This document shows, one piece after another, positions 11,982 to 22,156 of a DNA stretch of 64,000 nucleotides. Source of the DNA: Daedaleopsis sinensis (taxonomy: Eukaryota; Basidiomycota; Agaricomycetes; Polyporales; Polyporaceae); contig CM066300.1 of the NCBI GenBank assembly GCA_033807695.1, positions 2,790,001 to 2,854,000 on the forward strand, given 5' to 3'. Made by a program: the position numbers and the translations under genes. The notes under the pieces were generated by a model that was not told where the DNA came from, did not search any database, and saw only the letters and a program-made list of their open reading frames with translations. Positions within the stretch are counted from its first letter, which is position 1. Each line of letters starts with the position of its first letter.

Positions 11982-13894
11982 TCACATAGCAACGGTATCA
12001 ACGCGCGCCGTCTTCTGCCTACGTACATCCCAAGCCATATAACCGGCCGCGATTAATACTGGAACAACACATATAGCAAGCCATATCCTCCATCTCCGCA
12101 TGCTACTTTGGCCCGTTTGTCGAGGTCCCTGTCTTCTGGAGAGTGAACCTTGAGTAGTCCCATTCTCATTCTGCTCGGACGAATCGACAAGGCGGATTGT
12201 TCGCGCGAAAAGGTTCTCTAGCCCTGTCGGCTCCTCTGGGGCGAAGAATCGCTGCGGACGCAACCATGACCCATCGTCCTCTCGGCGTGGCTTCTTCTGG
12301 GGTGATGCGGGATCAATATCCATAGCGTCTGGGTCCCGACCCTCGTCGTCATCCATGTCCACGTCCATCCCTGGAGGCCTTGGTGTCGTGCTGCGAGGCG
12401 GAGATGCAGGGGGAGCGGCGGTAGACAGCGAAGGCAGGCCAAAGATAGGGTTTTGTGCTGAAGGCACTCCGATGATAGGGTTGTTGGACAACGTGAGAGT
12501 AGCGAGAAGGTCAGGCTCGGCGGCGACGGGGGTCGCATCTCGAGAGGAGGGAAGTGATGGGGTGGTAGAGAGCTGTCGAAGATGACTCTTCGAGTCAACT
12601 AACTTTACGGGCGGAGGATGTTGGACTCGAAGCACAAATAGGGATGAGGAGGAGATCTGAAGTAACCTAGTAAATCAGTGTGCCAATCAATGTACCATTT
12701 AGTACTTACGACAATCTCGATGAGTAGCATAGCGCCGGCGTATATTCGCGCCGGACTGGAGCGAGGATCGTTCCACAAATGAACTAGGTCCCAGTGCGGC
12801 TTGAATTTTGGTAGAAGGAGCAATGCCGACGTAGTCAACCTGAGGAACCAGGCCACGAGCAGCAAAAGCTGGATCGTTGATCACAATAAGCCTGTGCTCT
12901 TACGTGGGGACACGTAGAAATACTCACGCTATGCTGCTTCTTGCCATATACACGCACAGTTCTGCCTTGAAACTGGTAACGTCGTACTGTCATATACGTT
13001 GGGTCCCATGCCGTCCAGAAGATCGAGGCAACAACTAAGAAAGGCAATGCGAGCGAGAAGGAGCTTGGAAGCGAAACGAGGTGGTAAGATGCGGCTACTG
13101 TTGACCCAGGGGAAAGTATGTCAATAAGGTCACCAGTCGGTGAGATGCAGCTTACTTGATCCATACGCAGTTATTGCAAGAGCAACACTGCCCACCCACA
13201 AAAATCCACGTATCCGCCAAATTCTGAGCTCAGCTTCAAGCCGCTCCTTCTGCTTTTGCGTGGTCGAGGAACGCCTACGGTTATCTGTCCCTTTGGTGTT
13301 CTTCAGTGCACCTCCAAGAGCGCGAACACGGGCCTCCTGGTCGCGTTTTCGTATCTCGGCTTCGACGGTGGGGAGACAGTTGGCACATATCGGTGGATAC
13401 CTCACTTCGATGGAGCGTTGGTACTCTGGGAGTTCTTCTAGACGACGTTCATATTCAGGATCCTGTAGACGCAGACATGGAGAGATATTCGGAGGGGATG
13501 GATACGAAGACATACGGTAGGCGGTGGCAGATAGTTTGACAATAAGTTATTGCGCAACATTTGGTTGGTTTGACATGTGTGGCAGAAGAACGAACTTCCG
13601 TACATGGAAAGAAAGCGGTCTTTACGAGGCGAGGCTGAGAATGCATCAGACCCAGGGAACCTTGGACAAGCCACAAACATGGCCGGACATACCGCGTCTC
13701 GCAAACGAACGAGCATTGAGGTTTTCGTCATGCATAGCAGGCTCGTCTGAGACGATCTCTCCCTTCGCGTCGTAGCGGTTCCAGCAATCGCAATGGGGAC
13801 ATCGGAACGAGCGCGGATTACGTGGAATGGGGGTGACAGGAGACTGGCAGTAGAAGCAGGAGACAATGCTGGGCTGCTTGAATATGGCAGGCAT
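11982..13894 (-). CDS. IMA1: Inner nuclear membrane protein Ima1 (Samp1/NET5-type)
   Basis: Ima1 is the fungal relative of Samp1/NET5/TMEM201, an integral protein of the inner nuclear membrane linked to heterochromatin and to the cytoskeleton through LINC complexes. ATG is at 13894 (MPAIFKQPSIVSCFYCQSP). The N-terminal Ima1 zinc-binding domain has CFYCQ, RCPHCDCWNRYD, FFCHTCQTNQ and PICANCLPTVEAEIRKRD spread over several exons, so all CxxC pairs are present. A long charged helix (KQKERLEAELRIWRIRGFLW) leads into membrane segments in the middle of the protein. The C-terminal third is low-complexity (proline, serine, and acidic MDVDMDDDEGRDPDAMDID). A final hydrophobic span (WLAICVVPVLIAAGYMAWDV) precedes the stop at 11982. 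It is divergent from the SNAP43-like gene with about 210 bases between them. Confidence 0.9.
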
Positions 13895-14106
13895 TGCGAG
13901 GGCTATGGCTGGGGCAGGGAGGCTCGAGGACGATGAGGGAGCATCGGTGGCTGAGAGAGAGTGACGGAGCGGGGGACCGGACGATCGCGCGGGGCGGTTC
14001 GTGAGTCCCGCGCTGCACGTGCACCGGACGCGTTCGCGCTGTTGTCGTTTGTTTGGCCCCGCCCTCGCAGTCGCGTCGCAGCCTCGAGGCTATCGTCCAC
14101 CAGTCC

Positions 14107-15390
14107 ATGTCGATCGCACCTGAGCCGACCACGTCCAGAGGAGAAATAACCCTCCAGCCCGGCTACTTCTCCTCCTCTCTATATATCCAACCTCTCCGCG
14201 ATGACTTGACCCATCTACTCACCGCATTCACTAACCAGTATGACGATAATGCCAAACCATTCGAACTCTTCAAAAAGCTCTGGCGAGACCGAGGATGGTC
14301 CTGGCTGCACATGCGCGTGTACGACGGACGAGCACGCCAATCCTTCCTTCGCATGACCTGTAGGACTTTCATTGGTAAAATCTATTTTCTATTCACGAAC
14401 TCCTACTTACCACCAGTTGTATTCAGAACGTCTTACAGAGACCCACGCGCCACTTCAGCAAGTCGTTGCCCTTTTTGCGCTGTATACATTTCATATGACC
14501 CAGCCCTCCACCTCCGCACCCCCGATATCCTCAGAGGCATACATAGCAGTCCCATTAGGTATAATATCTCCCTCATCGCCGGTATGCATAAGCTAATTGT
14601 AGACCCAGACACATATGAAGATGTGCTTCATCTTCCTTCAAGATTGCAAGAATCTCCTCAGCTAACTCGTCTACGACCCTATGTCGTCCATGTGTCGATT
14701 ACCTTACTGGACGCTCAAGTTTTCCATATACTGCCGCGCTCAGCCCTACGCGCACAGAACCCCTCCGTACTACCGCGCGACCTCTTCGTCTTGGAAGGAC
14801 AAGATCCCTTGGCTGTCGCCCAAGCTACTCGTCCCGATGGCGGAGCGCCGCCGATGTCTACCACCGGTCCAGCCAAGAAGAAAGGTCGCCCGTCGAAGCG
14901 TGACAAGGCGCGCAAGGCCAAGGAAGCCTTTACATCCCTCCAGAAATATGTCGACAAGAACACCGTTTACCTTGTCGACAATGCTCCTGTTCTTCCTTCG
15001 GGACCCTCATCCACTACCGGTGGACGGGTAGAGAGTACTCACGTTGTGCTTGGCCATGCCCCTCACACTTCCCTCGGCAACTACCTCGCGCGGAAACAAG
15101 ATCTCATGGACCGCGTCTACACGTCTGATACTCCTGGTGGACAGATTGACTCCACACAAAGCCAAGCTGCTCTGCGCCGTGCCAACGAAGCTGTCTACGA
15201 GCGGTTGCAACAGATCGATGCCATGGCCGCTGAGAAGGGTTTGGAGGTAGGCGGCGAAGGCGGCGAACAAACAGGTCTCGCACGCGTTGGAAGAGCTGTT
15301 GAAGAACTGCGCCAATCCAGCGGCAGTGGTGCAAAGGGCGGCATTCTCGGCCTGTTGGAAGGAGCGGGGGTAGGTTCGAGGTTACAGTAG
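14107..15390 (+). CDS. SNAPc subunit 1 (SNAP43)-like protein
   Basis: This is a probable relative of SNAPC1/SNAP43, the subunit of the snRNA-activating complex needed for Pol II and Pol III snRNA genes. ATG is at 14107 (MSIAPEPTTSRGEITLQPGY). The N-terminal part has FELFKKLWRDRGWSWLHMRV, then after an intron ERLTETHAPLQQVVALFALY and TFHMTQP, and after a second intron DPDTYEDVLHLPSRLQES. This order (helical region, ALYxLYxxxxTQP, then a basic arm) is what I recognise of the SNAP43 family, but I judge it by eye. The C-terminal half is polar, with a basic KKKGRPSKRDKARKAKEAF tract that looks like a nuclear localisation signal. The alternative is a fungal-specific nuclear protein of unknown function. 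Confidence 0.6.
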   Translation: MSIAPEPTTSRGEITLQPGYFSSSLYIQPLRDDLTHLLTAFTNQYDDNAKPFELFKKLWRDRGWSWLHMRVYDGRARQSFLRMTCRTFIGKIYFLFTNSYLPPVVFRTSYRDPRATSASRCPFCAVYISYDPALHLRTPDILRGIHSSPIRYNISLIAGMHKLIVDPDTYEDVLHLPSRLQESPQLTRLRPYVVHVSITLLDAQVFHILPRSALRAQNPSVLPRDLFVLEGQDPLAVAQATRPDGGAPPMSTTGPAKKKGRPSKRDKARKAKEAFTSLQKYVDKNTVYLVDNAPVLPSGPSSTTGGRVESTHVVLGHAPHTSLGNYLARKQDLMDRVYTSDTPGGQIDSTQSQAALRRANEAVYERLQQIDAMAAEKGLEVGGEGGEQTGLARVGRAVEELRQSSGSGAKGGILGLLEGAGVGSRLQ

Positions 15391-16048
15391 GCGACACAGC
15401 TTTATGAACGAGTTACGGTGGTCATAACCTCATGGCCTTTGCAGTACTAGCGGTGCGCTCTGCCACTTGATGTCGTAGAGCGCTTGGACCAGAGAACTTG
15501 GCTAGGTAAGTATAATCAAAACGCATGCTCTCGCCGACTTGAAATGATCAATGAGGTACGCTTCTCACATAATTACCGTGAGTGAATCACATATTTCGAC
15601 CGATCTCCGAATCTGCAGCTGATGTCCGGTGCTAGACGAACTTGTCGCCCAGACACGATATTCGCGAATGATGATGATGCACTTGCTTGACATTCTGTTC
15701 GGCTTGACCAATGACAAGAGCTTGAGCTCTTGTCTCAGCCTCTTGATGCTGCTATGCCACTTCCTGCAGACGTAAACACGCACTTTCCGTCCCTGCGCTG
15801 GGGCTCAGAGTCTTGGCATCTCGGTTGTTGAGGCGGCACGCTTCGCGGCAAAACGACTGCCTGTTAACCTGAGTAAGGTGAACCTCGGAGGCCAAGAGAC
15901 GGTGACCCGTCACCATCGGTTAAGGTGATGCAGAAAAGAGCAGGCGGGGGTCTATTAATATTCCCGAATCCCGACTCTCCTCTGTATCACTGCCCACCGT
16001 CTGCAGCCCCTACACTCCTTTCGTCGAACCTGTCCTGGTCCAGCTGGC
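15391..16048. promoter_or_regulatory. Probable promoter region of the first KRE6/SKN1-like gene
   Basis: About 660 bases with no supportable gene. Close to the coding start there is an inverted repeat, GGTGACCCGTCACC at 15901-15914 (arms GGTGAC and GTCACC), and a TATA-like ATTAATATT at about 15954. ATG is at 16049. The assignment as promoter is inference from position. Confidence 0.45.
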
Positions 16049-18491
16049 ATGGTCCCACAGATTTCTAGCCAATGCAACCATCACTATCAATCGGCTGCTT
16101 CTTCTACTGCCTCATTGGTGCCGTCTCATCATGACCATGTGAGAACCCCGGGAGGCCTTCGTGCATCAGCCAGCACGACACCGACTGTTAGTCTGTTTCA
16201 GTTACTGTAAACCCGGCGTAGTAGCGGGTTGACGTGTCTCACGCACCGTGGCTGAACCTACCCTCCTCCTTCATACTGACACGGGCATAGACTCACACCG
16301 CATCCGCATCAACTCATGATCAACTACCCCTCTCGATATCGGACAAGGTAAGTTAGTGGCGGCGCCGGCTGCTAGTACTAGTAGTCGCCGTTCGCGCTTG
16401 ATCACATAACTCATGCCCTTCCTTTTCGCCAGTATGTCCTCCCCCTTGATCCCGCTGACCTCGACGGCCCCGAGGCGGACGACGGCCTCCACAACCCGGA
16501 TCCGTTGAGAGATTACAAGCATGACAGAGGCGGACACATCTTGACTAGCCGCGGGCTCATGAACCTAGGATGCATCTTCATTCTGGGCGCCGGGATACTG
16601 ACCCTCTTGTAAGATTTTTTTCTCGGCATTCATAGCTTACGGGTGCTTATGCAGTCTATGTAGTGCAGGATACCCGTTGATCACATACTTCAGAAAACCC
16701 GCACAATCTACAATGGGTGGGTTCAACTTCGGTGGAATCAACGCTAGCGGCCAGATCCCGGACATCCCAGGGAACTGGGGCCTGGTTGACAAAGACACGC
16801 CTGTCGAATTTTCTACGAAGCTCGACTACGTGACCGGGAAAACCTGGCAGCTCGTTTTCAGTGACGAGTTCAACGTCGATGGTCGTACCTTCTACCCTGG
16901 CGACGACCCGTACTGGGAGGCTGTCGACATTCACTACTGGGGTACGAACAATCTCGAATGGTATGATCCATCCATGATCACGACAAGGAACGGTTCGCTC
17001 GTCATCTCGCTTGAGAAGAAGCCGAGCCATGACTTGGAATACATGGGTGGAATGATGTCAACCTGGAACAAGTTCTGCTTCACCGGTGGGCTGGTCGAGG
17101 CGGCCGTGATTCTCCCGGGATACAACAACGTCGAGGGGCTTTGGCCTGCCATCTGGGCGATGGGGAACTTGGGGCGCGCCGGATACGGTGCCACATTAGA
17201 GGGAATGGTGCGTTTTGTCTCTCGAAATGAAGAGCGTCGCTGATTAGAATCTTGGATACTCTGCAGTGGCCGTATACCTACGACGCCTGTGACGTTGGCA
17301 CGGCACCTAACCAGACCGTCAACGGCATTCCGGTTGCTGCCACTACCGGTAACGACGACGGCAACAATGGCGCGCTGTCTTTCTTGCCTGGCCAGAGGCT
17401 GTCCCGCTGCACATGTCCTGGCGAATCACATCCCGGTCCCGTGCACGAGAACGGCGAGTATGTCGGGCGCGCAGCCCCGGAGATCGATATGTTCGAAGCC
17501 CAGGCAAGTCGCGCGGTTTTCGTTGTTGTCAAGCACTTTTTGTTAATCTTGTCCTTGTTACTTAGATTGGAGGGATCCCTAATCAGGGCAAGGTCGGCGC
17601 GGTGTCGCAATCTGGCCAGTGGGCGGTATGTGCTGCGATATTCTATCACCGCTCCCTAGTGCTTTGACGATCTAGCGATGACTACTAGCCCTTTAACTAT
17701 AAGTATACTTGGGCCGAAACGCCAGAAAACCTCTTCATCGCGAATGAGACGATTAGTCTGCTCAACGGCTACAAGGGAGGCGTGTTCCAGCAAGCAACCT
17801 CTACAGTTTCGATGACTAGTGCGTCCAGCCTTCTATCGTCCGCAGCATTCTCAATGCTGATCAGTGACTAGATCAAGCGTCGTACGAATTCAACGGTGCG
17901 GAGTATGCTATCTACGGTTTCCAATACAAGCCTGGCTTTGGCGACGCGGTGAGTTCTCGCAGTGTCATTCCAAGACTACTGCGATCTGACCGGTGGGGGT
18001 TGCAGTACATATCATGGATCAACGACGGTGTACTCGCATGGACGCTCCAAGCTGCAGGTATGGTAGCTGATCCCATTGCCGAGATTAGTGCACGGCCTGT
18101 CCCCCAGGAACCGATGGTACGTTCGACAACTTCTTCATCTTCTTGCAAAGCACACTCAACTTGCGGCTGTCGCTAGTACCTCATCATGAACCTGGGTATC
18201 TCGAAGAACTTCGGATTCGTCGACTTTGAACACTTGACGTTCCCTTCACATCTCTATGTCGACTGGATACGCGTGTACCAAGACCCGGATGATACGAACA
18301 TCGGTTGCGACCCTGCCGACTTCCCCACGAAGGCGTACATTGAAGAGTGGGTGTCGCCTTGCGCCAGATGTAGTGGAACTAATCTGGCGCTGTATAGATA
18401 TATCGAGGCGTACACCAATGCAAACTTCACGACATGGGTGGACGACTACAAGCAGCCATTCCCAAAGAACAAGTGGCTGGGCGAGTGCTAG
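16049..18491 (+). CDS. KRE6/SKN1-type GH16 beta-glucan synthesis protein (copy 1)
   Basis: This is a type II membrane protein of the SKN1/KRE6 family, needed in yeasts for cell-wall beta-1,6-glucan and located in the secretory pathway or plasma membrane. ATG is at 16049 (MVPQISSQ), with a serine-rich cytosolic tail. After the exon DGLHNPDPLRDYKHDRGGHI comes one transmembrane span (LMNLGCIFILGAGILTLL). The lumenal GH16 fold follows: PLITYFRKP, DEFNVDGRTFYPGDDPYWEA, WNKFCFTGGLVEAAV, then the catalytic EIDMFE (in APEIDMFEAQ), and later VDWIRVYQDP. It ends KQPFPKNKWLGEC-stop at 18491. There are about eleven introns. The start exon was chosen by analogy with copy 2, and the first splice junction is the least certain. 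The next gene downstream is its paralogue. Confidence 0.92.
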
Positions 18492-19076
18492 GTCCATTTA
18501 CTTTACCGTAATCCTTACGATACTATCTACTACTTAATTGCCCAGCAAGCGAGCGTGGGCACATCGTGAGTTGCTATTGAATTTGTACGGGCGGTTCTAC
18601 GCGTCACGCGCTTGCGGTGCTTATACCCTTTCGTCGCAGATCTTGTACCTATTCTGCATCCTCCTTCCAATGAGTAATGGTAGGCTTGCCTTGCGGGCGG
18701 CGGGCGGGCTGCGTGAACGACGCTCGAAGGTGCGCGCGCGCAGGGACAACGCCCAGCAGCGCTCTCAGGGCGGCGGGCGCAGCAGTGGCCAGGGAAGCCG
18801 GGCTGAAACGATGTGAAGTGCCTGTCGTCTATTTCTAGGCGGGAGGCGATTGGTCGGGTGACGTAAGCGACGGCCGCTTCCCAGAGCGAGCGGCTCGCGA
18901 GCGGCCCTCCCAACGTCCTCTCCCGCCGCCAGTGTCCCCCAGCACTGCTCTCTCCCGACCTACGCTGTCCGTTCTTTACCTCTCCTTCCTTCGTCCACTC
19001 CGCCCCCCTCTTCCAACCAGATACCCTCTGTCTCAGCTCTCTGCTCTCCGCCCATTCCTCTCGTCCGACACCCAAC
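18492..19076. promoter_or_regulatory. Promoter region of the second KRE6/SKN1-like gene
   Basis: A spacer of 585 bases between the tandem paralogues. It contains an inverted CCAAT element (ATTGG at 18849-18853) and a CRE-like TGACGTAA at 18859-18866, about 210-230 bases before the ATG at 19077. The stretch from about 18920 to 19070 is pyrimidine-rich, as in many fungal leaders. The sites are seen in the sequence; their function is inferred. Confidence 0.5.
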
Positions 19077-21442
19077 ATGGCGTCTTCGACGCAACAGCAA
19101 CCGTACAATCAGTACAATACCCCTTCGACAGCGAACCTCCTCGCTCCTCGCACGCAGGGCGTGCAGCCAGACCAGCGCCTGCGTAGCATGGCCAGCGACG
19201 CCTCGCTAGTGAGTACTCGATACGTTGCTATGCCTCAGTCTCCAGTCCTCAGAAGCCATCCAACCCTAGAATGAATCTCGGTACGCGTCCGCAGGAAGGG
19301 CCGGAGACGTCCCTTCTTCGCTTTCGGATAAGGTGAGCTACCGGCTTTTTGTGAGGGTCCGGGTGGAATAGTAATACTCGTCCCTCTCAGTACTCGCTCT
19401 CTCCGGACCCGACATCTTGGGGCGCCCATCTGTCTATCGACCAGCCTGAAAACGACGACTATCTCCACAATCCGGACCCCAAAAGAGATCGCAAGAGCGA
19501 CAAGGGCGGCCATATCTTCACCACGAGAGGTCTCGCGAATCTCGGCTGTTTGGTGATCTTGTGCGCTGGGATGCTCACCTTGTTGTAAGCGTCTGGCGTT
19601 CGTTGTTTGGATACCAGACTCAACCTGTCCTCACGCAGCGCCGGCTACCCTCTTATCACTTATTTCACTAAGACGCCGTTGTCGACCAACGGAGGTTTCA
19701 ATCTAGGAGGAATCAATGCTACTGGCCAGATTCCGGCCATCCCTGGCAATTGGGGCCTGGTTGATAATGACACCCCGGCGGATGCGAAGTCCTTCACTGA
19801 CTTCAGGACCGGCAAACAGTGGGAATTGGTCTTCTCCGACGAGTTCAACCAGGAAGGACGTACGTTTTATCCGGGCGACGACCCGTACTGGGAGGCTGTC
19901 GATCTCCATTACTGGCAAACAAACAATATGGAGTGGTACGACCCGTCCGCCATCACGACCAAGGGCGGCGCCCTCGAAATCACTCTCAGTCGGAAAGATA
20001 TCCATGACTTGAACTTCCAGGGTGGAATGATGTCGACGTGGAACAAATTCTGCTTCACTGGTGGATTGGTACTCGCATCTGTCGTGCTGCCGGGGACCAA
20101 CAACATTCTCGGATTGTGGCCTGCTATCTGGACCATGGGTAACCTCGGCCGTGCTGGGTACGGTGCTAGTCTCGAAGGAATGGTAAAGGATTCCAGCGTT
20201 TGGGCCAAACCATCGCGATACTGACGCCAGTTGCTCATAGTGGCCGTACACATATGACTCCTGCGACGTCGGAACTTTGGCCAACCAAACGCTGAACAAC
20301 CTCCCTGTGGCTGCTACGAATACAGGTACTAAGGATTATGACTTCGAGCTGTCCTATCTTCCTGGTCAGAAGCTATCACGCTGCACCTGTCCCGGCGAGT
20401 CTCATCCTGGACCCATACACGAGAATGGCGACTACGTCGGTCGTTCTGCGCCGGAGATTGATATGTTCGAAGCTCAGGTGACGCTTCTCTCGTTATGCAT
20501 ATGCGGCCCTTGACTTACTGAGTCCATTCCGTATAGATCTCCGGGGACCCTCTTTCCGGGCAGGTATCGCAATCGGCGCAGTGGGGTGTATGTTCCATCA
20601 ACCATTCGTCATATGTCCTGCGCTCACCTCGTCGCAGCCTTTCAATGCCAACTACGATTGGTTCAACACTTCCGACAACCTCATAATCCCGGACCCCAGT
20701 ATCAGTATTTTGAACTCTTACAAGGGAGCCGCTTTCCAGCAGGCCAGTTCGGTAGTCACGGAGACAAGTACGTTCTGTCAAACTCTCGTCATCCGCGTCT
20801 TCTTAAATTACCTCTCTTAGACCAGCAAGCATATGAACTCACTGGGAACGTGTATTCTACATACGGTATACAGTACCAACCCGGCTTCGATGGCGCTGTA
20901 AGCAATTCCGTGATCTCACTGACCGATCTTAGTCTGACGTGTACATGCAGTACATCAGTTGGATAGCAGACGGAAAGTTGGTGTGGACGCTGAACCAAGC
21001 TGGCTTCGCGGAGGATCCTAAAGTTGAGATTGGTCCCCGTCCGGTCCCACAAGAGCCCATGGTGAGTAATATATTATATTCCGTCGTGATACATACAACA
21101 TCCCCACCATACTTACTCGTGCATGTAGTATCTCATCGCCAACCTGGGCATGTCCACCAACTTCGGTTTCGTCGACCTCGAACATCTGACGTTCCCCACG
21201 ACAATGAAGGTGGACTGGATCCGCGTGTATCAGGATCCAAACAACTACAATGTTGGGTGCGATCCCCAGGACTTCCCCACAGCAGCCTATATCAACGAGT
21301 GAGTATCGTTATACCCCGATAGATGTGAAAACTCACAATTCGTTTTAGATATATCGAAGCCTACACGAACCCGAATCTGACCACTTGGCAGGACGATTTC
21401 AAGCAGCCGTTCCCCAAGAACAGACTCGTAGATCAATGCTGA
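19077..21442 (+). CDS. KRE6/SKN1-type GH16 beta-glucan synthesis protein (copy 2)
   Basis: This is a tandem paralogue of the preceding gene with the same architecture. ATG is at 19077 (MASSTQQQPYNQYNTPSTAN), a cytosolic tail rich in Q, S and P. The block DYLHNPDPKRDRKSDKGGHI precedes one membrane span (LANLGCLVILCAGMLTLL). The lumenal domain matches copy 1 closely: PLITYFTKT, DEFNQEGRTFYPGDDPYWEA, WNKFCFTGGL, catalytic EIDMFE in APEIDMFEAQ, and VDWIRVYQDPNNYNVGCD. It ends KQPFPKNRLVDQC-stop at 21442. Intron positions largely correspond to those of copy 1, which supports gene duplication rather than convergence. The cytosolic tails have diverged much more than the lumenal domains, so differences in trafficking or partners are plausible. 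Both copies keep the catalytic glutamates. Confidence 0.93.
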
Positions 21443-21836
21443 GCACAGCGTCACCGGTGACTATGTCTCTGTGTCCCCCTACGGACTTACGCACGCTTGC
21501 GGGTGCCCTATCCCGCGTCCCCTCATTGACTCCTGGAACACGCAATTGTATTTCTGACGCATAGCATACATCTACCCTTTGTCGCGCCTTCGACCTTGAG
21601 TTTATACTTTATTCTTTTCTAGCCTGGTTGCGCTCTATTGTTTTTCCTTGTGACTAGATATGGCCATATATTGGTGACAATGATATATCATGGCCTCCGA
21701 CGCATGCATTCAGGGCTCGCGTTCCTCTTTTAGTGGACAGCATCCAGTACGGTGTGAAGCTGCGTAGCCAATATAGATGTGTTTATGAGAGCAGCCTTCG
21801 GACGATGTATGTACGTGCGAGCAAAACGTACAATCT
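21443..21836. other. 3' region of GH16 copy 2
   Basis: About 390 bases with no supportable protein gene, probably 3' UTR and spacer in front of the tRNA gene. Confidence 0.5.
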
Positions 21837-21908
21837 CTCCCTGGCGGGGAGTCGAACCCCGCTTTCGCGCGTGACAGGCGCGTGTACTAACCGATATACT
21901 ACCAGGGA
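21837..21908 (-). tRNA. tRNA-Asp (anticodon GUC)
   Basis: Read on the minus strand from 21908, the sequence folds as a complete cloverleaf of 72 bases. The acceptor stem is TCCCTGG paired with CCAGGGA, followed by G as the discriminator base. The D arm includes GTATATCGGTTAGTAC. The anticodon stem is CGCGC/GCGCG and the loop CTGTCAC gives anticodon GTC. The T arm is GCGGG-GTTCGACT-CCCGC, with the B-box GGTTCGACTCC. No intron is seen and CCA is not encoded, as usual in eukaryotes. Confidence 0.97.
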
Positions 21909-22156
21909 TAAAGTATTCTTAACCCACTGGCACACAGATACGTAGGCAAGACAAATCAAACCAACAGACAACAACCTGGCACAACCAGAGAACACGACAT
22001 TACATCTCAGTCCGCATACTAGGTATCAAGACATACATGCATAGAAGTGTTATCGGTACAGGAAGGGAGGTCCGATTGCGGGTATTCCCAAAGCAAACAA
22101 CAAGGTCAGCACAAACATCGAAACAAGAACAGTCTCTACGTCCGTTCACTAGGCTA

